64,000 bases of DNA from positions 1 through 64,000 of the forward strand of contig JBBQWZ010000019.1 in assembly GCA_038210135.1 (NCBI GenBank), in the 5' to 3' direction. Each line of letters opens with the position of its first letter. The stretch's first letter is position 1. This DNA is from JBBQWZ01 sp038210135. Lineage in GTDB: Bacteria; Acidobacteriota; Terriglobia; Bryobacterales; Bryobacteraceae. Below are positions 16,087 through 25,183 of the stretch, in pieces. Made by a program: the position numbers and the translations under genes. The notes under the pieces are model-generated. The model saw only the letters and a program-made list of their open reading frames with translations, made no database searches and was not told the origin of the DNA.

Positions 16087-16140
16087 AGCTGAGATGGGAT
16101 TCCGCTCACTTCGTTCGCGGTTCTGATGGAGCTGCGTGGC

Positions 16141-16172
16141 GGGGTCCGCCCCCTTACGGTCGCGGTTCGGTC
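16141..16172 (+). repeat. Family B structured repeat
   Basis: One copy in the divergent potA-sdhC gap, arms CCGC/GCGG with the TTAC loop. Promoters for both operons must share this 199-bp gap. Confidence 0.8.
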
Positions 16173-16285
16173 GGCGCGGAGCGTCGTCGCGGGTCGTGTG
16201 GCACGCAGGCCGGTGCCAAAAGATTTAAGACGCGGTGCATCCATTGCTATCATCATAGTAGTAACTCCCATCTTTTACACACCAA

Positions 16286-16969
16286 ATGAGCGCAAGTGCA
16301 ATCGAGCTCAAAGGGACACGCACGTACGGTCTCTTGAGTACAACCAACGGCAAGAAAGCCGTGATGGCAGTGAGCGGGGTGGTCCTGTACGGATTCGTCC
16401 TGGTTCACATGGCCGGAAATCTCCAGATTTTCTTAGGTCCCGCGGTGTTCAACCACTATGCGGAATCCTTGAAAGCAATGGCTCCGGTGTTATGGGGCGC
16501 GCGCATTGTGCTGCTGACGGCGGTGTTGGCGCACATCATTTCGGCAGTCGCTTTATATAGGATCAAGCGCGCGGCGCGGCCAATCGGCTATATAAAGTGG
16601 AAGGCGCAAACGTCGAGCTACGCTTCGCGGACCATGTATATGAGCGGTCCGATTCTGGCGGCGTTCATCGTTTATCACCTCTTACATTTCACGGTCGGCG
16701 TGGGCGGCACGGCGTATGATGCGCTCGATCCGTACCGCAATGTCGTGATGGGATTCAGTATGCCGGTGATTGCCGGGTTCTACATCCTGTCGATGGGCCT
16801 GTTGTGCCTGCACCTGTATCACGGCGTTTGGAGCGGCTTTCAATCCGTAGGAATCAGCCACCCGAAATACACGCCGCTGCTGCGGGTGTTCGCGAAGATT
16901 TTCGCGCTGGTGGTTTTCCTTGGATTTGTTTCGGTGCCCATCGGCGTGCTGACGGGACTGGTGGTTTAG
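16286..16969 (+). CDS. sdhC: Succinate dehydrogenase cytochrome b subunit
   Basis: Membrane anchor of complex II or fumarate reductase, b558 type, 227 residues with five predicted transmembrane segments. This is the single-subunit Bacteroidetes/Bacillus-like form rather than the two-subunit SdhC/SdhD. Candidate haem-ligand histidines include His41 (VLVHMAGN), the H in LTAVLAHIIS, the HLLH cluster, and the H in LCLHLYHG. It is followed directly by sdhA, with the ATG right after its stop. It would pass electrons from the iron-sulfur subunit to menaquinone. Confidence 0.9.
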   Translation: MSASAIELKGTRTYGLLSTTNGKKAVMAVSGVVLYGFVLVHMAGNLQIFLGPAVFNHYAESLKAMAPVLWGARIVLLTAVLAHIISAVALYRIKRAARPIGYIKWKAQTSSYASRTMYMSGPILAAFIVYHLLHFTVGVGGTAYDALDPYRNVVMGFSMPVIAGFYILSMGLLCLHLYHGVWSGFQSVGISHPKYTPLLRVFAKIFALVVFLGFVSVPIGVLTGLVV

Positions 16970-18895
16970 ATGGCGGATAGCAAACTTCTGGACGCCCGAA
17001 TTCCTGGCGGTCCGATTGAGCAAAAGTGGGATAAGGCGCGCTTCGACATGAAGCTGGTGAACCCAGCCAACAAGCGCAAGTACAGCGTGATCGTGGTGGG
17101 CTCGGGCCTCGCGGGCGGATCGGCTTCGGCCACGCTCGGCGAGCTTGGTTATAACGTCAAATGCTTCTGCTTTCAGGATTCGCCGCGGCGCGCGCATTCG
17201 ATTGCGGCGCAGGGCGGAATCAACGCGGCGAAGAATTATCAGGGCGACGGCGATAGCGTCTACCGGCTGTTCTACGACACGGTGAAGGGCGGCGATTTCC
17301 GCGCCCGCGAAGCCAATGTGTACCGGCTGGCGCAGGTCAGCGTGAGCATTATTGACCAGTGCGTGGCGCAGGGAGTTCCGTTTGCGCGGGAATACGGCGG
17401 CCTGTTGTCGAACCGTAGTTTCGGCGGCGCGCAGGTCTCGCGCACGTTCTACGCCCGAGGCCAGACTGGGCAGCAGTTGCTGCTGGGCGCGTATCAGGCG
17501 CTCGAACGGCAAATTCACGAAGGCTCCGTTACGATGTATCCACGCAGCGAAATGCTGGACCTCATCGTGATCGACGGACGCGCTCGCGGCATCGTGACGC
17601 GCGACCTGGTTACGGGCAAGATCGAGGCGCATATCGCCGATGCCGTGGTGCTCGGAACCGGCGGCTACGGCAACGTCTATTACCTTTCGACGAATGCGAA
17701 GGGATCGAACTGCACGGCGATTTGGCGCGCCCATAAACGCGGGGCGCTGTTCGCCAATCCTTGCTTTACGCAGATTCATCCGACCTGCATTCCGGTGTCG
17801 GGCGATTATCAATCGAAGCTGACGCTGATGTCGGAATCGCTGCGCAACGATGGGCGCATCTGGGTTCCGCTGAAGAAGGGCGACACGCGCTCGCCCGATC
17901 AGATTCCGGAGGCGGAGCGCGATTATTACCTGGAGCGCAAGTATCCCAGCTTCGGCAATCTGGTGCCGCGCGACGTGGCGTCGCGGAATGCGAAGAGCGT
18001 TTGCGATGAAGGACGCGGCGTCGGGCCGGGCGCGCTTGGCGTGTATCTGGATTTCAGCGATGCGATCCGGCGGCTGGGTGAAGATACGATTCGCGAGCGG
18101 TACGGAAACTTGTTCGACATGTATCAGCGGATCACGGATGAGAATCCGTACAAGGTCCCGATGCGGATCTATCCGGCGATTCACTATACGATGGGCGGCC
18201 TGTGGGTGGATTATCACTTGATGTCCACGGTTCCGGGCTTGTTCGTGATTGGCGAAGCGAATTTCTCGGATCACGGTGCGAATCGTTTGGGCGCTAGCGC
18301 GCTGATGCAGGGCTTGTCGGACGGCTATTTCGTCTTGCCGTACACGATCGGAAATTACCTCGCGCAGACCAAATCGGACAAGATCTCGACGGACCATGCG
18401 GTGATCCGGCGGGCAATCGATCAGGTCGAATTGCAGGAAAAGAAACTGCTCGCGATCCAGGGCAAGCGCACGGTAGATAGCTTCCATCGCGAGCTCGGCA
18501 AGATCATGTGGGACCACTGCGGCATGTCGCGTACGGCAGCAAGCCTGCGCGAGGCGCAAGGCCAAATTCAGGCGTTGCGCGACGAATTTTGGATCAATGT
18601 CAACGTGCCAGGGAGCGATGCGGAATTGAATCAGGCGCTCGAAAAAGCCGGGCGCGTCGCGGACTTCTTTGAGCTGGGCAGCTTGATGGTAAAGGATGCG
18701 CTTGAGCGCGAAGAGAGCTGCGGAGGGCATTTCCGCGAGGAATATCAGACGCCCGAAGGCGAAGCCCAGCGCGACGATGAGCATTTCTCGTATGCCGCGG
18801 CGTGGGAATACAAAGGCGCGAACGCGGAGCCGGTGTTGCACAAGGAACCGCTGGAGTTTGAATACGTTCATCCCAGCCAGCGGAGTTATAAGTAG
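16970..18895 (+). CDS. sdhA: Succinate dehydrogenase/fumarate reductase flavoprotein
   Basis: Catalytic flavoprotein, 641 residues. The dinucleotide-binding motif GSGLAGG is at 44-50. The histidine that should carry covalent FAD is His76 in RRAHSIAAQGG. Catalytic-region motifs include HPTCIP and the Arg-rich EANFSDHGANRLGASAL segment, where NRLGAS is the family signature. The C-terminus has the usual helical domain. It starts immediately after the sdhC stop and is followed immediately by sdhB. It oxidises succinate to fumarate in the TCA cycle, or the reverse. Confidence 0.95.
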   Translation: MADSKLLDARIPGGPIEQKWDKARFDMKLVNPANKRKYSVIVVGSGLAGGSASATLGELGYNVKCFCFQDSPRRAHSIAAQGGINAAKNYQGDGDSVYRLFYDTVKGGDFRAREANVYRLAQVSVSIIDQCVAQGVPFAREYGGLLSNRSFGGAQVSRTFYARGQTGQQLLLGAYQALERQIHEGSVTMYPRSEMLDLIVIDGRARGIVTRDLVTGKIEAHIADAVVLGTGGYGNVYYLSTNAKGSNCTAIWRAHKRGALFANPCFTQIHPTCIPVSGDYQSKLTLMSESLRNDGRIWVPLKKGDTRSPDQIPEAERDYYLERKYPSFGNLVPRDVASRNAKSVCDEGRGVGPGALGVYLDFSDAIRRLGEDTIRERYGNLFDMYQRITDENPYKVPMRIYPAIHYTMGGLWVDYHLMSTVPGLFVIGEANFSDHGANRLGASALMQGLSDGYFVLPYTIGNYLAQTKSDKISTDHAVIRRAIDQVELQEKKLLAIQGKRTVDSFHRELGKIMWDHCGMSRTAASLREAQGQIQALRDEFWINVNVPGSDAELNQALEKAGRVADFFELGSLMVKDALEREESCGGHFREEYQTPEGEAQRDDEHFSYAAAWEYKGANAEPVLHKEPLEFEYVHPSQRSYK

Positions 18896-19645
18896 ATGAA
18901 ACTCGTATTTCATATCTGGCGGCAGAAGAACACGAAGTCGGCCGGGCGCATGGAGCGGTACGAATCGTCGAACATGAACGCGGACATGTCGATGCTCGAA
19001 GCGCTCGACGTGTTGAACGAAGAGTTGATGAACCGCGGCGAAGAGCCGGTCGCTTTCGAGCACGATTGCCGCGAGGGAATTTGCGGGTCGTGCGGGATGA
19101 TGATCAACGGCGTGCCGCATGGTCCGCTGAAGGCCACGACCACCTGCCAGCTGACGCTGCGGCATTTCAACGACGGCGACGATCTGTATCTGGAGCCGTG
19201 GCGCGCGCAGGCGTTTCCGGTATTAAAGGACTTGGTTGTGGATCGCAACGCGTTCGATCGCATTATTGCGTCGGGCGGCTACGTTTCGGTTCATACGGGC
19301 GCGGCGCCGGATGGAAACGCGATTCCGATTCAGAAGGAATCCGCGGATCTGGCGATGGACGCGGCTGCCTGCATCGGCTGCGGAGCGTGCGTGGCGGCTT
19401 GTCCGAACGCGGCGGCGGCGCTGTTCACGGGGGCCAAGATTTCGCATCTGGGCTTGCTTCCGCAAGGTCAGGTGGAGCGGCACGAACGGGCCATCCACAT
19501 GGTGGCGCAGATGAATGCGGAATCGTTCGGCAACTGCACCAACATCGGCGAATGCGAGGCGGCGTGCCCGAAAGAGATTTCGCTTGAGGTGATCGCGCGG
19601 ATGAATCGCGATTATCTGGGCGCGGCTTTGAGCAATCGAAAATAG
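18896..19645 (+). CDS. sdhB: Succinate dehydrogenase iron-sulfur subunit
   Basis: The 249-residue electron-transfer subunit. [2Fe-2S] ligands are Cys58, Cys63, Cys66 and Cys84. The [4Fe-4S] cluster uses Cys159, Cys162 and Cys165 with Cys224 completing it or Cys169 bridging to the next cluster, and the [3Fe-4S] region is CTNIGECEAACP (from Cys214). All key cysteines are present. It ends the sdhCAB operon. The downstream gap has a family B repeat at 19696-19729 and no clear terminator. Confidence 0.95.
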   Translation: MKLVFHIWRQKNTKSAGRMERYESSNMNADMSMLEALDVLNEELMNRGEEPVAFEHDCREGICGSCGMMINGVPHGPLKATTTCQLTLRHFNDGDDLYLEPWRAQAFPVLKDLVVDRNAFDRIIASGGYVSVHTGAAPDGNAIPIQKESADLAMDAAACIGCGACVAACPNAAAALFTGAKISHLGLLPQGQVERHERAIHMVAQMNAESFGNCTNIGECEAACPKEISLEVIARMNRDYLGAALSNRK

Positions 19646-19695
19646 ATTTTCGGTGTCCGACTTTCGAAGTGTCCTCACCTGATTGCAGGTAAAAG

Positions 19696-19729
19696 AGGTC
19701 CGCTCCCTGACGGTCGCGGTTCGGTGCTG
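19696..19729 (+). repeat. Family B structured repeat
   Basis: A copy between sdhB and the SDR gene with arms CCGC/GCGG and a TGAC loop in place of TTAC. Confidence 0.8.
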
Positions 19730-19782
19730 AGTGGCAAGCCATAACATTGATTGCTGCGCGGTCCCGTACAATGGTGCGCGAT

Positions 19783-20568
19783 ATGCAAAACCTTTTCAGA
19801 CTGGACGGGCGGGTTGCGTTGGTGGCGGGCGCGGCTTCGGGCATTGGACGCGCCGGCGCCCATGGACTCGGCGCGGCGGGCGCGATCGTCGTTTGTAGCG
19901 ACATCAATGAAGCCGGCGCGATCGCAACAGCCAACGAAATCAAAGCATCTGGCGGCGTCGCCGAGGCGCTGGGGTTGGATATTACGAACGAGGCGGCGAT
20001 CGAGACGGCGGTGGCGGCGGTGGTCGCGCAGCATCAATCGATCGACATCCTGGTGAGCGCTCCGGCCGTGAATGTCCGGAAGCCGCTGCTCAAATACACC
20101 ACGGCGGAATTCGACAAAGTCATCAACCTGAATCTGCGCGGCAATTTCCAGTTGATGCAGGCGGTGGGGCGCGTGATGGAAGCGCAGAACCGCGGCAGCA
20201 TCATTATGATCTCGTCGATTCGGGCGCTGGTGGTCGAGCCGGGTCAGGGCGTATACGCGGCGACGAAGGCGGGGTTGCTTCAGCTGACACGCGCGCTCGC
20301 GGCGGAACTCGGCGGCAACGGCGTTCGCGTGAATTGCATTGCTCCGGGTGTGATCGAGACTCCGCTGACGAATCCGATCCGCGGGAACCCCGAATGGTAT
20401 GCGGCGTACGGCAGCAAGCCGGCATTAAAGCGCTGGGGGCAGGCGGAGGAGCTGGCGGGCCCCGTGGTGTTTCTGGCTTCTGATGCCGCGAGCTACGTGA
20501 CGGGTTCGCTGCTGATCGTGGATGGCGGTTGGACGGCGATCGATGGGCGTTTCACGCCGCCGTTGTAA
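19783..20568 (+). CDS. SDR-family oxidoreductase
   Basis: A classical short-chain dehydrogenase, 261 residues. The cofactor motif GAASGIG is at 16-22 and an acidic residue at the end of strand 2 (CSD, Asp40) suggests NAD rather than NADP. The catalytic set is Ser145, Tyr158 and Lys162. The structural NNAG motif is replaced by SAPA (92-95), which is unusual. It resembles gluconate 5-dehydrogenase/sorbose-type enzymes; the substrate is not known. ATG 19783 is used; 19771 is another in-frame ATG. A TACAAT hexamer lies at 19767-19772, making a very short leader possible. Confidence 0.85.
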   Translation: MQNLFRLDGRVALVAGAASGIGRAGAHGLGAAGAIVVCSDINEAGAIATANEIKASGGVAEALGLDITNEAAIETAVAAVVAQHQSIDILVSAPAVNVRKPLLKYTTAEFDKVINLNLRGNFQLMQAVGRVMEAQNRGSIIMISSIRALVVEPGQGVYAATKAGLLQLTRALAAELGGNGVRVNCIAPGVIETPLTNPIRGNPEWYAAYGSKPALKRWGQAEELAGPVVFLASDAASYVTGSLLIVDGGWTAIDGRFTPPL

Positions 20569-20570
20569 GT

Positions 20571-20687
20571 GGAATAGGCCTCCGGCCTGTTCTTTTTGAC
20601 GATTTCTGAGTGCATCGCCTTTGCAAACCGAATGCACAACAGGCCGGAGGCCTTTGCAAACCGAATGCACAGGCCGGAGGCCTATGC
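20571..20687 (+). repeat. Family A hairpin repeats (three copies, mixed orientation)
   Basis: One degenerate copy on + at about 20571-20592 and two on - (about 20634-20657 and 20667-20687). All have GGCC/GGCC arms. A short CTTTGCAAACCGAATGCAC segment occurs twice here, so a local duplication is likely. Confidence 0.75.
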
Positions 20688-20697
20688 CACTGAACAC

Positions 20698-20735
20698 AAA
20701 TGGCGGAGGGCCCGAAGGCGCTCCGCCATTTTTCT
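20698..20735. terminator. Bidirectional intrinsic terminator
   Basis: Stem ATGGCGGAG/CTCCGCCAT (20700-20708 with 20721-20729), then T-rich TTTTTCTCTT on +, and AT-rich TTTGTGTTCA on -. It sits between the convergent SDR and FecR-like genes. Confidence 0.85.
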
Positions 20736-20753
20736 CTTGGATTTAGACGCGTA

Positions 20754-21899
20754 TTATTTCGGGCCGCGACCCGAACCGAGGCCTGCGCCACCTCCGCCAC
20801 CTGCGGGAGCGGTATGGTGCGAACCCCCCGCGGCGGCTCCGGCCGGAGCGGAGTTGCCGGAAGAGTAGCCGACGCCCTGACCGCTGGGGTTAGGCGCGGC
20901 GGACGGATAGGACGCGGTCGGGAAACCGGATACGCCGCTGCCGTGGGTCGCCCCGTGGCCGAGGTTTCCGGTATTCGCAACAGCGTTGCCGCCACCGCGC
21001 GGATAGTTGTTCGGGTTGTACAGGTAGACCACTTGAGACGGGCTGAAATAGCTCCAGCCGAATGGACTTTGGTAGATTCCGTTGTACGGAACGTACGTGT
21101 ACATGCCGTAGCAGGAGTTAAACCGCCATCCGCCCTGTTGGCCGTAGTAGCCGCCATTGTTCGAATTCGGGTTGCCCGCCGAGGCGAACCGTCCGGCATA
21201 GCCGCCGACGCCGCCGTAGGTGCCATTCACAGGATAAGAAGCGGGCGTGATCGCCGCGCCGCAGCCCGTCGAGGAGGTCGTGGACTTGGCGGCGGAAACG
21301 TTCGCCATCGAGATGTATTGATCGCGGCGCGAGGCCCAGCGATACAGCTCGTCGGTGTCTTTGGTGTCGAACTTCGCAATTTCCTTGCTGTCGCCGTTGC
21401 CGGTCAGGGCCATTTCCCTGCCCTTCTTGACGTCCATCTCGCCGACTTTTGCTTCGCCTTCATAGACACGCAAACTGGCAGCGGATTCACTGGCGTCGAA
21501 ACGATAGATGCCGGTCTTGCTGAGGAGCGCGGCGCGATCGCCGTAGATCACAGTGATTGGCGTGTCCTTCGCGACGTCCATGGCCTGAACCAGGGCGGAG
21601 CCGGTGATCAGCGCGACTTTGGGATCGGTGAGCGAATTCGAAATCATGCGGACCGCGCTGTTTTCGCCGATTCGCAGGAAAACGCCGGGGGTAAGGAGCA
21701 CTTCCGCGCGCCCTTCACCGGTCCGCAGTTCCTGCCCGACTTTCAGGCTGGTGAACTGGCTGGGCTTGTTTTGAATCGGCTCGCCGCCGACCGTAACTTC
21801 ACCGTCGTGATAATTCACGAGTCCGGCCTTCGCCGAAATCACGTTCTGGGCGAACGCGGCCGAGGATGCGAGCACTACCGACAGAACAACACGAAGCAT
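20754..21899 (-). CDS. FecR-domain secreted protein with Gly/Pro-rich tail
   Basis: A 381-residue exported protein. The signal peptide is residues 1-17 (cleavage AFAQ), and an AAGGAG ribosome-binding site 8-9 nt upstream supports the start at 21899. The middle carries FecR-like strand repeats: GEVTVGG, LKVGQELRTGEGRAEVLLTPGVFLRIGENSA, and a TPITVIYGDRAALLSKTGIYRF segment. The last third (about 230-381) is low-complexity Gly/Asn/Tyr/Pro, typical of surface-exposed or matrix-associated proteins. No sigma/anti-sigma neighbours are seen, so this is probably a structural or surface FecR-like protein, not a FecR signal transducer. Confidence 0.8.
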   Translation of the reverse strand: MLRVVLSVVLASSAAFAQNVISAKAGLVNYHDGEVTVGGEPIQNKPSQFTSLKVGQELRTGEGRAEVLLTPGVFLRIGENSAVRMISNSLTDPKVALITGSALVQAMDVAKDTPITVIYGDRAALLSKTGIYRFDASESAASLRVYEGEAKVGEMDVKKGREMALTGNGDSKEIAKFDTKDTDELYRWASRRDQYISMANVSAAKSTTSSTGCGAAITPASYPVNGTYGGVGGYAGRFASAGNPNSNNGGYYGQQGGWRFNSCYGMYTYVPYNGIYQSPFGWSYFSPSQVVYLYNPNNYPRGGGNAVANTGNLGHGATHGSGVSGFPTASYPSAAPNPSGQGVGYSSGNSAPAGAAAGGSHHTAPAGGGGGAGLGSGRGPK

Positions 21900-22035
21900 G
21901 TGCGGTTCTCCTTGTTGAGAAGTATACGCCTTTTCATTCGGGCGCGTCTGACGCACTTTCGAGATTTCTTTCACAACACTCATAGTCCGCTGAGGTTTGT
22001 TGGGTTTGGGTTGTTTTCGGGCTATTGATGCAGTT

Positions 22036-22818
22036 TTATGGCAACGTCTCCGAATCGCCCTGGTATTCGACACCAATCAGAAACAGGCCTTGTGGAGGGG
22101 CGGTGGGACCTGCCGGAATGCCGGAAGCCGGGCGCAGGCGATCGTCCATTCCGCAGCGATCGACGTTCCCTTTTCCGGCTTCGATCAGAACACCCATAAT
22201 GTTGCGCACCATGTGTTTCAAAAAGCCGCTGCCGCGGACGCGATATAGCAGCATGTCCTCGCTCTTCCACAGGATCGAGGAAAAAATCTGCCGGATTTTC
22301 GATTTCGGCAACCCGGACGTGCTTGAGATATCGGAATGATCGGAGGCGGCGAAAGCGGTGAAATCGTGGACGCCTTCGAGTACCGGCGCAAGCGCGATCA
22401 TCGCTTCCTCATCGAGCGGACGCGGCCAATGACACACGTAATTGCGAAGGAACGGCGGACAGGTTTCGCCACGGAAAATGCGGTATTCGTAGGTTTTTGC
22501 GATCGCGTGAAAGCGCGGATGGAAGTCGGCGGCGGCTTCCGCGGCGTCGAGAACGCGGATCGAGGGAGGCAGCAGCCGGTTGGCGGCCTTTCGCAGATTC
22601 ACGCAGGGAATCGGATTCGTGAGGGTGACGGCGGCGACTTGCGCGATGGCATGGACTCCGGCGTCGGTGCGGCCGGAGGCGTCCACCCTGACCGGCGAGC
22701 CCTCGATTTCCGAGAACACGCGCTGCATTTCCGACTGGATGGTCACGCGGCCGGGCTGGACCTGCCAGCCGTGAAAATCGGTTCCGTCATAGCTGACGGT
22801 GAGGCGGATTCGCCGCAT
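22036..22818 (-). CDS. truA: tRNA pseudouridine(38-40) synthase
   Basis: Converts uridines 38, 39 and 40 of the tRNA anticodon stem-loop to pseudouridine. The 260-residue protein has the catalytic Asp52 in GRTDAGVHA, the N-terminal YDGTDFHGWQ, and the C-terminal RGSGFLKHMVRNIMG motif. All are canonical and length is normal. It is separated from the FecR-like gene by 136 bp with no obvious promoter. A family B cluster lies upstream. Confidence 0.95.
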   Translation of the reverse strand: MRRIRLTVSYDGTDFHGWQVQPGRVTIQSEMQRVFSEIEGSPVRVDASGRTDAGVHAIAQVAAVTLTNPIPCVNLRKAANRLLPPSIRVLDAAEAAADFHPRFHAIAKTYEYRIFRGETCPPFLRNYVCHWPRPLDEEAMIALAPVLEGVHDFTAFAASDHSDISSTSGLPKSKIRQIFSSILWKSEDMLLYRVRGSGFLKHMVRNIMGVLIEAGKGNVDRCGMDDRLRPASGIPAGPTAPPQGLFLIGVEYQGDSETLP

Positions 22819-22850
22819 GGGTCGGTTTTCATTATGATCGGTTGCCGGGC

Positions 22851-22977
22851 GCGTCCGCTTGCTTACGCGCGCGGTTCTTTGCTGAGGCCAACGGGGTCCG
22901 CTTGCTTACGCGCGCGGTTCTTTGCTGTGAAAGGCTGACATTGGGGTCCCGTCGCTGACGCTCCGGGTTCAAATCCG
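22851..22977 (+). repeat. Three family B repeats in tandem
   Basis: Copies at about 22851-22883, 22893-22926 and 22942-22977. The first two have arms CCGC/GCGG with inner GC/GC; the third has CCCG/CGGG with a TGAC loop. They account for much of the 361-bp gene-free gap 22819-23179. Confidence 0.85.
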
Positions 22978-23068
22978 CTTGGCGGCGATCAGCACGGCGT
23001 CGGTAATTATCTGAGCTTCGCCGTCGTCTCTATCTCGAATCCCGGCTCGCTTAAGACCACCTTCGTCC

Positions 23069-23133
23069 CACAACCGGACAGCGGTTGTGGTGGAATCCGC
23101 CGGTGAGCGCCTGCAAGTCACCGGCTTTGCAGG
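23069..23133 (+). promoter_or_regulatory. Structured leader upstream of the TolC-family gene
   Basis: Three perfect inverted repeats precede the gene by 47 bp: CACAACCG/CGGTTGTG (23069-23076/23082-23089), GCCGGTGA/TCACCGGC (23099-23106/23118-23125), and CCTGCAA/TTGCAGG (23110-23116/23127-23133). The last two interleave, so they cannot easily form together. A 45-codon frame across the region ending RLQVTGFAGPFV also looks protein-like, so part may be a gene remnant. Confidence 0.4.
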
Positions 23134-23179
23134 GCCTTTCGTCTAAGCCGGGAATGGCCTTGAGTTTGCTAATGTTACG

Positions 23180-25108
23180 ATGAAAATGCAGATGAGATCC
23201 GCACAATCCCTTTTCGCTCTATTCGCCTGTTTTCTGACTGTATGGCCGATGGCGGCTCAGCAGCAGGCCCAATTGCCTGGGTCAAACCCGGAGGAACGGC
23301 CGTCTGTGATGGACGAGCCAACGACCTATTGGGGGCGACTCTCGCAACCCTATCGGGGGCATGTGGTGGCTCCGATACGGATGGCGAACTCATCGCGGCT
23401 GGACGCGCTGATGCGCGCCGGAAACATCTATCTGTCGCTCGCCGATGCGGTCGCCCTGGCGCTCGAGAACAATATCGACATTGAAATTCAGCGCTACAGC
23501 CCGCGCCTGGCGGAAGCGGATTTGCTGCGCGCGAAAGCGGGCTCTCCGATCCGGGGAATTCAAACCAATGCCAGCGGCGGCGCAGGCGCCACCAGCAACT
23601 ACACAGGCTCGGCGCCGGGCAGCACGGTCGCCGGCATCAACTTCAACACCAGCCAGGTGCCCGGCACGGCGAATTTCTCCTACGATCCTGTCCTAACCGG
23701 CAACATCCAGTGGGCCCACCAGACCAGTCCGCAGAGCAACACAGTTACATCCGGCACCACTTCGCTCATCACGACCAGCACCGTCGCGAATTTCGGAATC
23801 AGCCAGGCGTTCCTATCGGGAACCAATGCGAGCTTGACGTTCAATAATAACGCCAACTCACAGAACAACTTGTTTAATACGCTGAATCCGCAGACGGCGA
23901 GCTATCTCGACTTGACGGTGACGCAGAAGCTCTTGCAGGGGTTCGGCTCCGCGGTCAACAACCGGAACATTCGCATTGCCAAGAACGACCTGCGGGTGGC
24001 GGATCTGACCTTCAAGATGCAGGTGCTGAACACTGTTTCCTACATCATCAGCCAATACTGGAATCTGGTCAGCTACAACGAAGACGTGCGCGTAAAGCGC
24101 CAGGCGCTGGCGTTGTCGCAGAAGCTCTACGACGACAACAAGAAGCAGGTCGAAATCGGAACGCTGGCCCCCATTGAAATTATTCGCGCCGAGGCGGAAG
24201 TCGCATCGCGCCAGCAGGATCTCGAGACCTCTGAGACGAACGTCCTGCAGGAAGAAACCATTCTCAAGACATCGCTCAGCCGCAACGGAATTGCGAATCC
24301 AGCGGTTGCCGCCGCTCATATTGTGCCGACCGATCCGATTCGCATTCCGGATCAGGAGCAGGTCCGCCCGGCACAGGATCTGATCGCGGAGGCGCTCGAT
24401 GCGCGCCCTGAACTTTCGCAGTCGCGCATCCTGGTGGACAATTCGCGGATCAGCCTGGCGGGTACGCGCAGCGCGTTGCTGCCTACGATCGATGCGTTCG
24501 GGCGTCTTCGCAATTCGGGTTTGGCGGGTTCGCCGAACCTGGGTGCGAATGGCTTGGCGAACGGGCGCAGTGCCGATCCGTTTTCGCTTGGCGGATACGG
24601 CACGGTGCTCGGCCAGATTTTCAGCCGGAATTATCCCGACTATGCCGTCGGCGTGCAGTTGAATATTCCGCTGCGGAACCGCAGTGCGCAGGCGGATTAT
24701 GCGACCGCGCAGTTGAGTCTGCGGCAGAGCGAATTGCAGGTCGAGAAGCTGGTGAACGGAATCCGCATCGACGTGCAGAATGCGCTGACGGCGGTCCGGC
24801 AGGCACGGGCTCGCTACCAGTCGGCGCGCAAGAACCGGACGCTGCAGGAACAGACGCTCGACGCCGAGCAGAAGAAATATGCTCTCGGCGCCACCACGCT
24901 CTATCAGGTGATTCAGGCGCAGCGCGATCTCGCGACGGCGCAGGGCAGCGAAGTCGCCGCGCAGGCGGCGTACATTCAATCGCGCACGCAGTTGGATGTG
25001 GCGACGGGCACGATCCTGTCTAACAACGGAGTGGAGATGGATGAAGCGATGAAGGGCTCCGTTTCGAAGCGTCCGGCGTCGCTGCCGGTCGTCGATAATC
25101 CGCGATAA
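23180..25108 (+). CDS. TolC-family outer-membrane efflux protein
   Basis: An outer-membrane channel of the TolC/OEP superfamily, 642 residues, longer than usual (about 430-500). The signal peptide occupies residues 1-26 (WPMAAQ). The N-terminal extension (about 27-75) precedes the first OEP domain (LSLADAVALALENNIDIEI). The coiled-coil helices come twice: around 290-370 and again at 500-610 (LRQSELQVEKLVNGIRIDVQ, YQVIQAQRDLA). A beta-rich insertion with Asn/Thr/Ser/Gly residues occupies about 140-230. No RND or ABC partner is adjacent, so it may serve an unlinked pump. Confidence 0.9.
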   Translation: MKMQMRSAQSLFALFACFLTVWPMAAQQQAQLPGSNPEERPSVMDEPTTYWGRLSQPYRGHVVAPIRMANSSRLDALMRAGNIYLSLADAVALALENNIDIEIQRYSPRLAEADLLRAKAGSPIRGIQTNASGGAGATSNYTGSAPGSTVAGINFNTSQVPGTANFSYDPVLTGNIQWAHQTSPQSNTVTSGTTSLITTSTVANFGISQAFLSGTNASLTFNNNANSQNNLFNTLNPQTASYLDLTVTQKLLQGFGSAVNNRNIRIAKNDLRVADLTFKMQVLNTVSYIISQYWNLVSYNEDVRVKRQALALSQKLYDDNKKQVEIGTLAPIEIIRAEAEVASRQQDLETSETNVLQEETILKTSLSRNGIANPAVAAAHIVPTDPIRIPDQEQVRPAQDLIAEALDARPELSQSRILVDNSRISLAGTRSALLPTIDAFGRLRNSGLAGSPNLGANGLANGRSADPFSLGGYGTVLGQIFSRNYPDYAVGVQLNIPLRNRSAQADYATAQLSLRQSELQVEKLVNGIRIDVQNALTAVRQARARYQSARKNRTLQEQTLDAEQKKYALGATTLYQVIQAQRDLATAQGSEVAAQAAYIQSRTQLDVATGTILSNNGVEMDEAMKGSVSKRPASLPVVDNPR

Positions 25109-25130
25109 GGCGGTCGACTCGCAAATAAAA

Positions 25131-25170
25131 ATGGCGCCGGGCAGAATTGCCACGGCGCCATTTCTGTTTT
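25131..25170. terminator. Bidirectional intrinsic terminator
   Basis: Stem ATGGCGCC/GGCGCCAT (25131-25138 with 25154-25161) followed by T-rich TTTCTGTTTT on + and ATTTTTATTTG on -. It separates the convergent TolC-family and E1 genes. The left arm and loop closely resemble the terminator at 33535-33571. Confidence 0.9.
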
Positions 25171-25183
25171 GGTTTGCAGAAAT

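Noticed and set aside
16682..19165. An 827-residue frame on the opposite strand of sdhA
   Set aside because: It lies over the well-supported sdhC/sdhA/sdhB genes, has Arg/His-rich composition typical of high-GC shadows, and no domain.
22942..22977. GGGTTCAAATCC as a tRNA T-arm
   Set aside because: It is the 3' end of family B copies. No acceptor stem, D-arm or anticodon arm can be folded around it.
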